NCBI GenBank assembly: GCA_964489835.1
Contig: CAZBBC010000018.1
Span: forward strand, 1 to 53,795
From: CAZBBC01 sp964489835
Lineage (GTDB): Bacteria; Calditrichota; Calditrichia; JAJRVZ01
Direction of reading: 5' to 3'
DNA length: 53,795 nucleotides
Part shown: positions 43,751-52,778 of the stretch, one piece after another
How the letters are laid out: the number at the start of each line of letters is the position of its first letter
Numbering within the stretch: the stretch's first letter is position 1
Made by a program: the position numbers and the translations under genes
The notes under the pieces: generated by a model
The model's database searches: none
The model's input: only the letters and a program-made list of their open reading frames with translations
Told to the model about the DNA's origin: nothing

Positions 43751-44085
43751 ATCAACCACAATTGAAATCCTAATATCTAAATCCTAAATTCGCCGGTAGG
43801 CGAATCCGCCCTTCGACGTGATCCTAAATAAATCCCAATGCCCAAGAGCAAATAATATTTCAATGTCCCAATCCCATTGTCAAACGTTAAATCAAACCGC
43901 AAATCTTAGTTTATGAGGTACAAAAGCATTTGTGATTGAGATTTGTTTCGCCTGTCTGCTTTGGAGGGAAGTTCGGGATTCGAATTTCGGATTTATTTGC
44001 TATTTGGTGTCACGCCAGTTGGCGGATCAGTCTACCGGCTGGCTTGGAAATTGTAATTTTCTTTTATTCTGTCTCCTGTCTCCGG
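43751..44085. repeat. Intergenic word-repeat block
   Basis: No gene. Holds AATCCTAAATTCGCCGGTAG, GCGAATCCGCC and GACGTGATCCTAAA (about 43785-43830, matching the sulfatase tail), AATCCCAATG words, a GTCACGCCAGTTGGCGGATC unit (44008-44027) and CTGTCTCCTGTCTCCGG (about 44069-44085), which abuts the kinase stop codon. Confidence 0.6.
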
Positions 44086-47073
44086 CTAATTCATCAATCG
44101 TGCCAATCGTTTTTTTGCATCGATCAATTCCGGTAAATCCTCATCGGCGTTTTTCCATATTTCAAGGAATGTTTTATATTCCCCCATCGCTTTATTTTTC
44201 AAGCCTTTTTGTTCATACAATTTAGCCAGGCGGTAATGATATTTTGGATGAATCCGACGCCAGTTTTTACTTTCAGGATCAAGTTTAGTTAATTTTTCAT
44301 AGACTGCTATCGCACTATCCAGTTCACCTTTTTTTAAATAAGCAAAGGCTAATCCATCCTGAAAGAAAGGAAAGCCGGAACGAAAAGAGTTAAGACTGAA
44401 TTTAAAAGGTGTGTCTAGTGACGGTTGTGTCTTAAAAATTGAAATTGCTTTTTCAAGGGAATCTTCTGCCATTAATACATTTCCATAGAGGTAGTGATAA
44501 CGAAGATTTGCCAGAACTCTTCCGTATGGAGTAATATCCGGAAATAATGATTGTATCCTGGCCACTTGGAATCTTGCAGAATCAATCTGAGATTTTTTTA
44601 AATATACTAATCCGAGGTAATAACTATAATTGGCCATAAAGTTTGATACATATTTCGGTTGGGAATTCATTCGATAATTCAACCAGGAGGCATAGTGTTT
44701 CCGGCTTCGTTCAAGCTCTCCTGATTCATAAAAAATCCATGCTTTGATCATTGAGACGAATCCGATATAAAAATCAAATCCTATTGTTTTTGACAGATCT
44801 ATTCCCTTTTCAAAATCAACAGGATATTGCTTCATCTGACCTGTTAAATAGTGATGGAGTCCCTTAAACAAGTATCCCTGTGCTTTTATACCCGGAGATT
44901 GGGATGTGGCAATAAATTGATCAAACATATCCAGGGCACTAACATAATCCTCTTTTAAACCATAGGCAATTCCAAGTCTCCAGGCCGAAGTAAAACCTGG
45001 TTTAGCTTCTATGGCTTCTTGGTATTTCGCAATCGCCTCATCAATCTTTCCCATTCTTAAATAGAGCTCTGCCATAGAATCAATAGGGTTGGCGTCTCCT
45101 GGTAAAAGAGATGTATACTTCTGCAGATATTCATTTGCTTTTTCGAAATTACCCAGATCGCCGTATAAATATGCCAGGCAATTATATACCGGGCCATAAT
45201 CCGGATCCAACGCTAATGCTTTATTAAACTCGACGATTGCTTTGTCGTACATTTTTTTTGAGTCATAATATAGACCTAAATCTTCATGTATCCTTTTATC
45301 TTTGGGATATTTTGTTGCCATATCTTTAAGAATTTGAAATCTCTTGTCAGGGTCTTTCTCGATTTCTCTGGTATAATGCGCTTCAATATATAAGCGATCT
45401 TTTTCTGTCGCATTTTTGGAAAATGTTTTTGCCTTCTGATAGTTGAAATCTCTTTCATCATAATTACCTAGATTATGATTTGCCCAGGCAAGATATAAAT
45501 AAGCTACCGCAAAAGTTGAATCTAATTGTACCGCTTTTTCAAGAAATTTTCGGGCATCATCATCGTACATTTTGTCATAGTCGTTTCTTCCCCTTAAGAA
45601 ATAATTATAAGCCTCCATTGAAGGAGTGGTAATGTTAGAAATACGTATTTGAGTACCGCCAAGGGTTTGTTCGGATATGCCAACGCTGCTGGAGATCGCC
45701 TGGCTCAGATCATCGATCTGGTTTTGGAGGATACTGCCAACTCCTTCACCTTTTGAACTGGCACTTTTCAGGAGTCTTTTACTTTGCACATCCAAAACCT
45801 TCACATCGGTGGCAAAAATATCTCCTGCTTTTACAAAGCTACCCAGGATAATGGCTTCAACACCCTCCAGGCGGCACAATTCAAAACCCAATTCTTTGTC
45901 GATAATATCCGCATCTTCCTTGCCCAGTTGTTTTAACAGATCATGCATACGCTCCCAGGTAATCACCCGTAGATATTTTGATTGCTCCAGACTGGTAATC
46001 AACAAATTGGGAATAGCTTCCTGCAAATAATCATACGTGTTATCACCGGTCTGATTTTTAAAACTGATCACAACGATCGGTTTAGGTTCTGTGAAAGGCA
46101 TTTCTTTAAGAAATATTATCTTTACCAGTAAAAGAATGATAGCTATTAAAAGAATTATCGATGAGCCGATTACTATGTTTCTGTTTCGTTTTTTCGTTGA
46201 CTTCTTCTTTCCAGTTTCAAATGGCTTGATAGGGATTGATGAGTTAGAGTCCTTTTTAAGTTGTTTTAAATCGACTACCAATTCGTCCATATGTTGATAT
46301 CGCTCTGCCGCACTTTTTTGGAGACATTTATTGATAATCCGTTCCAGTTCCATCGGTACACCGGTTCGCAATCCCGTGACCGGTTCCTGTGTATCATTCA
46401 TAATGGAATAAATAACAGCCGATTCGTATTCGCCTTTAAAAGGTAACTGCCCGGTCAACATCTCATAGATGATAACACCCAATGACCAGATGTCTGTTCG
46501 ATGGTCGACATCTTCTCCTTTAGCCTGTTCCGGTGACATATATGATACAGTACCCAGGGTGGTTGATTCTTTGGTAAGTTTAGTTTGAGTGGATAGTTTA
46601 GCTAAGCCAAAGTCGAGTATCTTTACAACATCATCAGCCGTTATCATGATATTGGCAGGTTTTATATCTCTATGAACAATCTCCTTTTCATGCGCTTTTT
46701 GAAGCCCCTGTGCTATTTGAATCGTGATGCCGATAGTATTGATTACCGGTAAGAGCGCGGCATGCCGTGTCCCTGCAATATGATCATGCAAAGTTTTACC
46801 TTCATAATAGGCCATGCTGATGAACAGTTGACCGTCCTCGGTCTCATCAATTTCGTAGATCGCGCAGATGTTATTATGATCTAAAGAAGAGGCAGCTTTG
46901 GCTTCATGAATAAAGCGTTGTTTTTCTTCTTCGCTGGAGGTCAGGTGTGGTGGCAGGAATTTGAGGGCGACAAAACGATCGAGCTTTAGGTCCTGGGCTT
47001 TGTAGACGATACCCATGCCGCCGCCGCCAATCTTTTCGATGATTTTGTAATGAGATATGGTTTTACCGATCAT
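44086..47073 (-). CDS. Membrane Ser/Thr protein kinase with FlgO/TolB-like and TPR domains
   Basis: 995 residues. Cytoplasmic kinase (about 8-270): glycine loop IGGGGMGIVYKA, Lys38 in VALKFL, catalytic HRDIKPAN (Asp136), DFG at 154-156 and SPEQ activation segment, so it should be active. One TM at about 300-321. The outer part begins with a FlgO/TolB-N-like domain (PIVVISFKNQTGDNTYDYLQ) and continues with about 10 tetratricopeptide repeats (for example FEKANEYLQKYTSLLPGDAN, IDEAIAKYQEAIEAKPGF). The class is common in FCB and Acidobacteria as a stress or signal relay. AAAGGT lies 8 nt before the ATG. The gene ends exactly where a CCGGAGACAGG repeat begins. Confidence 0.93.
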   Translation of the reverse strand: MIGKTISHYKIIEKIGGGGMGIVYKAQDLKLDRFVALKFLPPHLTSSEEEKQRFIHEAKAASSLDHNNICAIYEIDETEDGQLFISMAYYEGKTLHDHIAGTRHAALLPVINTIGITIQIAQGLQKAHEKEIVHRDIKPANIMITADDVVKILDFGLAKLSTQTKLTKESTTLGTVSYMSPEQAKGEDVDHRTDIWSLGVIIYEMLTGQLPFKGEYESAVIYSIMNDTQEPVTGLRTGVPMELERIINKCLQKSAAERYQHMDELVVDLKQLKKDSNSSIPIKPFETGKKKSTKKRNRNIVIGSSIILLIAIILLLVKIIFLKEMPFTEPKPIVVISFKNQTGDNTYDYLQEAIPNLLITSLEQSKYLRVITWERMHDLLKQLGKEDADIIDKELGFELCRLEGVEAIILGSFVKAGDIFATDVKVLDVQSKRLLKSASSKGEGVGSILQNQIDDLSQAISSSVGISEQTLGGTQIRISNITTPSMEAYNYFLRGRNDYDKMYDDDARKFLEKAVQLDSTFAVAYLYLAWANHNLGNYDERDFNYQKAKTFSKNATEKDRLYIEAHYTREIEKDPDKRFQILKDMATKYPKDKRIHEDLGLYYDSKKMYDKAIVEFNKALALDPDYGPVYNCLAYLYGDLGNFEKANEYLQKYTSLLPGDANPIDSMAELYLRMGKIDEAIAKYQEAIEAKPGFTSAWRLGIAYGLKEDYVSALDMFDQFIATSQSPGIKAQGYLFKGLHHYLTGQMKQYPVDFEKGIDLSKTIGFDFYIGFVSMIKAWIFYESGELERSRKHYASWLNYRMNSQPKYVSNFMANYSYYLGLVYLKKSQIDSARFQVARIQSLFPDITPYGRVLANLRYHYLYGNVLMAEDSLEKAISIFKTQPSLDTPFKFSLNSFRSGFPFFQDGLAFAYLKKGELDSAIAVYEKLTKLDPESKNWRRIHPKYHYRLAKLYEQKGLKNKAMGEYKTFLEIWKNADEDLPELIDAKKRLARLMN

Positions 47074-47224
47074 ATAACGATACCTTTTTATAATGCGAGA
47101 AAAAAAATAAATAGTGTCAAATTCAGTCTGAATAATCTAAACATAGGGAGGACATATAACAAAGTAATTAAGGTAGGTGCCAATGGCAAGAGAAAATTTA
47201 AGAGGTGAAGAAAATGGTGCTGCT

Positions 47225-47494
47225 CAAATAAGTCGGAGACCGGAAACCGGAGTCAGGAGACCGGATAAAATAATTTGAAGAAATGTCCAATATCAAAATC
47301 CCAATGACAAATGAAATCCCAATTCCCAATGTCAAATAATCGTGTACTTCCTTAATTTGAAATGGGAATCAAATTGGACATTGGAGCTTGGGATTTCATT
47401 TGGCATTTGACATTGGGCATTGGGAATTGGAGCCGGGGTCACGCCGGAAGGCGGATCCCCTCCAAAGGGCGGGCAGGTTGCCCACTGGCGTGAC
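47225..47494. repeat. Dense dispersed-repeat block between kinase and repeat-protein genes
   Basis: Three types in a row. The first is GGAGACCGGAAACCGGAGTC (47232-47251) plus GGAGACCGGAT. The second is an inverted arrangement of AATCCCAATGTC and GACATTGGGATT words (about 47285-47430). The third is a 57-bp element bounded by GTCACGCC (47438) and GGCGTGAC (47487-47494). Related units lie at 44008, 50403-50445 and 50625-50655. The kinase and the protein at 47694 diverge here. Confidence 0.7.
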
Positions 47495-47500
47495 ACTAAA

Positions 47501-47540
47501 TCCGATTTTTATTGCATTGTCCTGCTGAGTTTGTATATTA
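47501..47540 (+). promoter_or_regulatory. Shared promoter-like block, copy 1
   Basis: TCCGATTTTTATTGCATTGT and a second half containing TTGTATATTA. TTGCAT (47512-47517) and TATATT (47534-47539) are separated by 16 nt, a sigma70-like layout. The same block occurs at 50841 and 52500. The start codon at 47694 is about 150 nt further on. Confidence 0.65.
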
Positions 47541-47693
47541 TAAAGCAGATATAGATTCAGACCATCCAGACTAATTATCTTCTCGACTTCTTACTAAAGA
47601 CGACAGACAAATTATCGTACCTATTTTTAATGTGGTTACTTTTTGTGCGAGCACTTCTACATATCAGTTGTCATTTCTTAAGGAGATAGACCG

Positions 47694-50378
47694 ATGAAAG
47701 CTTTAGTAAAAGTTATTCTAATAATTATTATGATAACCTCACTTTTCTCGGATGAAGTAACACTCTTCAACGCCATCATTCCTGATTTTCAGGTTAATGA
47801 AAATGGGGTACTCTCTGTTGCAAGACAAATGGATCCTTCCATTTCAGCAGATAGCAGCGGGAACTTTATCATTGCCTGGCAGGATGAACGGAATGGCAAT
47901 ATTGACATTTATGCACAGAGGTATTCAAGTGATGGAACAGCACTGGGAAGTAATTTCCAAGTCAACGATGATCAGGGAAGTAAATTGCAATTGGAACCTT
48001 CCATTTCTGCAGACGTCAGCGGACATTTTATCATCACATGGTGTGACGCACGTAATAATTGGGACATTTACGCTCAGCGATACGCAAGTGATGGAACAGC
48101 ACTGGGAAGTAATTTCCAAGTCAACGATGATCAGGGGAGTGAAGGGCAAAATGAACCTTCCATTTCTGCAGATGTCAGCGGAAACTTTATCATCACCTGG
48201 CGTCGTGAACATAATGGTAATAATGACATTTATGCACAGAGGTATTCAAGTGATGGAACAGCACTGGGAAGTAATTTCCAAGTCAACGATGATATGGGCA
48301 GTGCATCGCAATATGAACCTTCCATTTCTACAGATGTCAGTGGAAACTTTATCATCACCTGGCGTGATGATCGTAATGGCAATAATGACATTTATGCACA
48401 GAGGTATTCAAAGGATGGAACAGCACTGGGAGGCGATTTCCAAGTCAACGATGATCAGGGGAGTGAAAATCAATATTGTCCTTCCATTTCAGCAGATGGC
48501 AGCGGGATTTTTATCATCACATGGCGTGATCGTCGCAATGGTAATAATGACATTTATGCACAGAGGTATTCAAGTGATGGAACAGCACTGGGGAGTAATT
48601 TCCAAGTTAATGATGATATAGGGGAGAAAAATCAAAATTGTCCTTCCATTTCTGCAGATGGCAGCGGAAACTTTATCATCACATGGTGTGATAATCGCAA
48701 TAGTAATTGTGACATTTATGCTCAGAGGTATTCAAGCGATGGTATAGCACTGGGAAGTAATTTTAAAGTCAGCAATGATCAAGGGAGTGACTTGCAAGGT
48801 CACTCTTCCATTTCAGTAGGTAGTAGCGGAAAATTCATCATCTCGTGGTGGGAAGGCGATAATGATGCTGACATTTACGCTCAACGATATGCAAGCGATG
48901 GAACAGCACTGGGGAGTAATTTCCAAGTTAATGATGATCAGGGGAGTGAAGATCAAAATTATCCTTCCATTTCTGCAGATGTCAGCGGAAACTTTATCAT
49001 TGCGTGGGAGGATTGGCGCAATGGTGATCGGGACATTTACACTCAGCGATACGCAAGCGATGGAACCACACTGGGGAGTAATTTTAAAGTCAACGATGAT
49101 CAAGGGAGTGACTGGCAAGGTCACTCTTCCATTTCAGCAGATAGCAGCGGGAACTTTATCATTGCCTGGCAGGATAGCCGGAATGGTTATTTTCATAATC
49201 CCGACATTTACGCTCAGCGATACGCAAGTGATGGAATCCCACTGGGAAGTAATTTCCAGGTTAATGATTGTCAAGGCAGTGGATACGGTTGGGTTTTTCC
49301 TTCTATTTCAGTAGATGGCAGCGGAAATTTTATCATTGTGTGGATTGATGAACGCAATGGTAATCCTGACATATACGCTCAACGATATTCCAGCGATGGC
49401 ACAGCACTGGGGAGTAATTTCCAAGTCAATGAAGATACGAGTAGTGAAGGGCCTTTCATTTCTGCAGATGGCAGCGGAAATTTTATCATTGCCTGGCAGG
49501 ATAGACGGAATGGCAATAATGACATTTATGCTCAGCGATACGCAAGCGATGGAACTCCACTGGGGAGTAATTTCCAAGTCAATGATGATATGGGCAGTGA
49601 AGGGCAATATGAACCCTCTATTTCTGCAGATATCAGCGGGAACTTTATCATCACATGGTTTGATTACCGCAATAATAACTATGACATTTATGCTCAGCGA
49701 TATTCCAGCGATGGAACCCCACTGGGGCGTAATTTCAAAGTCAATGATGATCAAAGTAGTACGATGCAATGGCGTCCTTCCGTTTCAGCAGATGAAAGCG
49801 GGAATTTTATCATTGGGTGGATTGATGAACGGAATGGCAATAATGACATTTATGCTCAGCGATACAAAAGCGATGGAACAGCATTAGGTAGTAATTTTCG
49901 GGTGACCAATACTAGTGATGGGTCGCAAAAATACCCAAAAGTAAAATTGAGGAATAATCGAATCTACAGTACATGGGAAGATAATCGTGCGGGTGGAACA
50001 GGAATTGATATTTGGGCAAACGTTTTAAATTGGAACGATCCTAATTCTGAGCATCAGATACCATCATTCTTCTCATTATCTCAAAATTACCCCAATCCCT
50101 TCAATCCTAAAACAAATATAAATTATGAATTATCAATTATGAATTATGTTGATTTAAGCATCTATAACATGCTCGGACAAAAAGTAATGACGCTCGTAAA
50201 CAAAAGGCAGAATGCAGGGACATATCAAGTTGAATGGGATGCGACGAATTTTGCAAGCGGTATGTATTATTACAGAATTGAAGTCGGAGATCCGGCTAGC
50301 CCAGTGAAGCCCGGCGAAGACGGGCGAAGACGGACCGGTGAGTTCCAGGATGTGAAAAAGATGATACTCCTTCGATAA
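47694..50378 (+). CDS. Secreted 13-repeat protein with T9SS sorting domain
   Basis: 894 residues. Short signal peptide (VKVILIIIMITSLFSDE). Then 13 repeats of about 49 residues, each with SISADxSGNFIIxW, RNGNxDIYAQRY and SDGTALGSNFQVNDDxGS, plus one degenerate unit (about 740-780). The pattern suggests a beta-propeller or solenoid surface protein. The repeats are very similar at DNA level, so copy number may vary or be misassembled. From about residue 790 comes a T9SS domain (LSQNYPNPFNPKTNINY, LSIYNMLGQKVMTL). Residues encoded by 50289-50339 (DPASPVKPGEDGRRRTG) interrupt the last strands compared with the two other T9SS domains in this window. AAGGAG precedes the ATG. Function unknown, probably adhesion or surface binding. 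Confidence 0.88.
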   Translation: MKALVKVILIIIMITSLFSDEVTLFNAIIPDFQVNENGVLSVARQMDPSISADSSGNFIIAWQDERNGNIDIYAQRYSSDGTALGSNFQVNDDQGSKLQLEPSISADVSGHFIITWCDARNNWDIYAQRYASDGTALGSNFQVNDDQGSEGQNEPSISADVSGNFIITWRREHNGNNDIYAQRYSSDGTALGSNFQVNDDMGSASQYEPSISTDVSGNFIITWRDDRNGNNDIYAQRYSKDGTALGGDFQVNDDQGSENQYCPSISADGSGIFIITWRDRRNGNNDIYAQRYSSDGTALGSNFQVNDDIGEKNQNCPSISADGSGNFIITWCDNRNSNCDIYAQRYSSDGIALGSNFKVSNDQGSDLQGHSSISVGSSGKFIISWWEGDNDADIYAQRYASDGTALGSNFQVNDDQGSEDQNYPSISADVSGNFIIAWEDWRNGDRDIYTQRYASDGTTLGSNFKVNDDQGSDWQGHSSISADSSGNFIIAWQDSRNGYFHNPDIYAQRYASDGIPLGSNFQVNDCQGSGYGWVFPSISVDGSGNFIIVWIDERNGNPDIYAQRYSSDGTALGSNFQVNEDTSSEGPFISADGSGNFIIAWQDRRNGNNDIYAQRYASDGTPLGSNFQVNDDMGSEGQYEPSISADISGNFIITWFDYRNNNYDIYAQRYSSDGTPLGRNFKVNDDQSSTMQWRPSVSADESGNFIIGWIDERNGNNDIYAQRYKSDGTALGSNFRVTNTSDGSQKYPKVKLRNNRIYSTWEDNRAGGTGIDIWANVLNWNDPNSEHQIPSFFSLSQNYPNPFNPKTNINYELSIMNYVDLSIYNMLGQKVMTLVNKRQNAGTYQVEWDATNFASGMYYYRIEVGDPASPVKPGEDGRRRTGEFQDVKKMILLR
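50289..50339. repeat. 51-bp in-frame insertion in the T9SS domain
   Basis: Encodes 17 Pro/Gly/Arg-rich residues between YRIEVG and EFQDVKKM, where sibling domains run straight through (ITAGEYQQVRKM, LEAGNYLQTRKM). The DNA is GC-rich, with CCCGGCGAAGACGGGCGAAG words unlike the AT-rich gene around it. Confidence 0.7.
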
Positions 50379-50840
50379 GTACATATGACTATTTGATAGG
50401 AATTGGAAATCAGCCAGTTGGCTGATCCGCCCACCGGCGTGACTCGGAACTGGGAACTAAAAATTGACTGATTCGCCAAGAGGTCGACATATTTAATGGA
50501 GATTATTGGGCATTGGGATTTGGGGCTTGATTTGGCATTTGGCATTGGACATTTGACATTGGGATTTTGTAACTGGGATTTGATTTGGCATTTGCTAAAT
50601 CCTGGTAGATTTAGTCCCGGTCGTAAGATCCGCCCACTGGCGGATGAGTCGGCTGGAAGCCAATATATTTAATCGGGAACATTGGATATTGGTCATTAAT
50701 AAGAACGAGGTTTTTTAATCCCCCTGGACGGGCGATAGAGCCATACAGGCTCTGTGAAGGAGGTAATATTACGTTTTAAAAAAGCGGGATAATAGCAGTG
50801 TCTCTATAAATTTTTCTACCCGATAATACTTCATTGTAAA
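50379..50840. repeat. Intergenic dispersed-repeat block
   Basis: No gene. Contains CAGCCAGTTGGCTGATCCGC ... CGGCGTGAC (50410-50442), GGCATTTGGCATTGG-type words (50505-50600) and GATCCGCCCACTGGCGGATG (50627-50646). A CATACAGGCTCTGTGAAGGA stretch lies at about 50743-50762. Confidence 0.6.
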
Positions 50841-50880
50841 TCCGATTTTTATTGCTATCACCATCTCATTTTGTATATTA
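50841..50880 (+). promoter_or_regulatory. Shared promoter-like block, copy 2
   Basis: TCCGATTTTTATTGC (50841-50855), TTGCTA (50852-50857), a 16-nt spacer and TATATT (50874-50879). It matches the blocks at 47501 and 52500 and lies about 125 nt before the gene at 51006. Confidence 0.65.
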
Positions 50881-51005
50881 ATTCGCTACTAGCCCTAATA
50901 GCTCAAAACTGAGTTATAATTTCTCCTTCTCTTGCAGATGATAAACGATTCAATAATTCTTTAACCAATTTATGACAAGTTCATTATAATTTTGGATAGC
51001 TCTTT

Positions 51006-51548
51006 ATGTATATTGTTGATGAAATAAAATCTGATTCAACTTCTATAGGTAACATAAATTTATCCACAGCAAGTATTAAAAGTATCACCAATCCGAGACA
51101 CATTAGGGGTGCATTAAAGGGTTTGGGTTATGGATCTCTTATAGGGGTCCCACTTGGTTTTGTAGTTGGTATTATCACTTGGAAGGAATCTATATTTGAA
51201 TGGCTTTCTCCAACTTCTAATGTGGGAGGGGGTGTTATCGGAGCACTTTTACTTGGTGTGCCCACCGCATTAGCAGGCTTAATATTTGGAGGGATACATG
51301 GAGATATTGAAACATTTATTTTTCCCCCATCAGAGATGGAATCTAAACCATCTCCTGGCGTAGAATTTAAACCATTCCGTGTCAAATTTCCCGAAATAGT
51401 CGAGGAAGGCAGTGGATACATAATAATCTTATGGCAGAACAAAGAAATTCGTTTATCTTCATCAGAATATAATCATAGATGGACTACAGAAGAGGGTAAG
51501 CAATTTATGGAGGTACCGCAGGTTATATATTTGCAGAAATTCAAATGA
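51006..51548 (+). CDS. Hypothetical two-TM protein
   Basis: 180 residues. Two Gly-rich hydrophobic hairpin helices (about 35-60, LGYGSLIGVPLGFVVGIITW; about 73-98, GVIGALLLGVPTALAGLIFG) are followed by a polar C-terminal domain (about 105-180) with a DIETFIFPPSEM loop. There is no signal peptide. The N-terminal ISxNINLSTASIKSI-like stretch resembles the middle of longer envelope proteins, so the gene could be 5'-truncated. The ribosome site is poor (TTTGGATAGCTCTTTATG). Not recognised as a named family. A weak ACGG/CCGT hairpin with a T-run follows at about 51599-51617. Confidence 0.6.
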   Translation: MYIVDEIKSDSTSIGNINLSTASIKSITNPRHIRGALKGLGYGSLIGVPLGFVVGIITWKESIFEWLSPTSNVGGGVIGALLLGVPTALAGLIFGGIHGDIETFIFPPSEMESKPSPGVEFKPFRVKFPEIVEEGSGYIIILWQNKEIRLSSSEYNHRWTTEEGKQFMEVPQVIYLQKFK

Positions 51549-51659
51549 AACAATCATAATTAGCAAATGGAAAGGCTCTTATCCAGCTTTACCCAGACGG
51601 GTAGCCGTTTTTTTATTTGAATGAAGATAAATATTAAAAATTTCAGTAAAGGGCTTAGT

Positions 51660-52388
51660 ATGAATCAAAAAGGTTTATATTTTATATTGTTTTCATTATT
51701 ATTTTTTGTTTTAACCTGTAAAGAATCAACCGGCCCAACTCCGCCAACAACAGGAATAGTAACAGATATAGACGGCAATGTTTACCAAACTATAAAAATT
51801 GGCAATCAATGGTGGATGGCGGAAAATCTGAAAGTGACCCATTACCGTAACGGCGACGTCATCGCCAATGTAACCGATAGTTCTGAATGGGCAGACCTGA
51901 GGAGCAGTGCTTATTGCAGTTATAATAATGATGATGTCAACATTGAAACTTACGGTCTGTTATACAACTGGTATGCTGTCGCCGACAGCCCCAATATCGC
52001 GCCTTCAGGCTGGCATGTACCCACAGATAAAGAGTGGAAAGAGCTGGAAATGTATCTTGGAATAAGCCAATCGGAAGCGAATAGTGAGGGCCAACGGGGT
52101 ACGGACGAAGGTGGTAAGATGAAGGAAGTAGATACTACCCATTGGGGCAGTCCCAACACGGGGGCTACGAACGAATGCGGCTTTTCTGCACTGCCGGGCG
52201 GTTATCGTGACAGCTACTATGGTGTTTACCACGGATTGGGTTACTCCGCTTACTTTAGTTCCTCTACAGGGTACGATAGTAACTATTCCTACGCCTGGGG
52301 CCGTGAGCTGGGTTACGGTGGTTCAGTCATCAACCGCGGCGTCAAACATAAGCAAAATGGCTTTAGTGTACGCTGCGTCAGGTATTGA
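51660..52388 (+). CDS. FISUMP-domain lipoprotein
   Basis: 242 residues from ATG 51660 (MNQKGLYFILFSLLFFVLTC, lipobox Cys20). An ATG at 51621 would add 13 residues before the signal and is less likely. After a Pro-rich linker comes the Fibrobacter major paralogous (FISUMP) domain: VTDIDGNVYQTIKIGNQWWM, AENLKVTHYRNGD, YGLLYNWYAV, PSGWHVPTDKEWKELE, GGYRDSYYGVYHGLGYSAYF and the closing GFSVRCVRY. The family is a surface-exposed fold found in many FCB bacteria. Its ligand is unknown. Confidence 0.92.
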   Translation: MNQKGLYFILFSLLFFVLTCKESTGPTPPTTGIVTDIDGNVYQTIKIGNQWWMAENLKVTHYRNGDVIANVTDSSEWADLRSSAYCSYNNDDVNIETYGLLYNWYAVADSPNIAPSGWHVPTDKEWKELEMYLGISQSEANSEGQRGTDEGGKMKEVDTTHWGSPNTGATNECGFSALPGGYRDSYYGVYHGLGYSAYFSSSTGYDSNYSYAWGRELGYGGSVINRGVKHKQNGFSVRCVRY

Positions 52389-52457
52389 CGATTTGACCAC
52401 TTGGGGTAAGGAAGATGGTTTTGTTAAAGTGAATTTGACTAAATTGCAAGTTTACAC

Positions 52458-52490
52458 TCCCTTCAGGATCTTTTCTGGAGGGGGTTTTAT
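52458..52490 (+). terminator. Probable intrinsic terminator after the FISUMP gene
   Basis: CCCTTCAG (52459-52466), an 8-nt loop and CTGGAGGG (52475-52482) form an 8-bp stem with one G-U pair. GG and a short T-run (GGTTTTAT) follow. The T-tract is brief. Confidence 0.55.
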
Positions 52491-52499
52491 ATTTACGTC

Positions 52500-52537
52500 C
52501 GATTTTTATTGCATTCCCCTGCTGAGGTTGTATATTA
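52500..52537 (+). promoter_or_regulatory. Shared promoter-like block, copy 3
   Basis: CCGATTTTTATTGCAT, a 16-nt spacer (52515-52530, including CCTGCTGAGG) and TATATT (52531-52536). It matches copy 1 almost base for base. The start codon at 52779 is about 240 nt downstream, so any leader is long. Confidence 0.65.
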
Positions 52538-52778
52538 AGTACATAACTTTAATTTCTACAAACGACCAGACGATTTTTTCTATTAAACTCATACTAAACC
52601 ACTCAAATGAGCCGGAGAATAGAAACCGGAGGCAGGAGACCGGATAAAATAAATCTCACATTAATATAGGTTTCTAACCGACAGTCTTCATCCTTCGCTT
52701 TTTTCCTTTTACTTTTAGTTTCTAAATTTTTCATAACTATTAAAAAAATATTTATAAAAAATGAAAATGGAGTTTGTT

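Noticed and set aside
47797..48621. A 274-codon open frame in the second forward frame of the repeat protein, plus similar shadows further along
   Set aside because: It exists because the underlying 13-fold repeat lacks stops in that frame. It has no ribosome site, and the real gene runs through the whole region.
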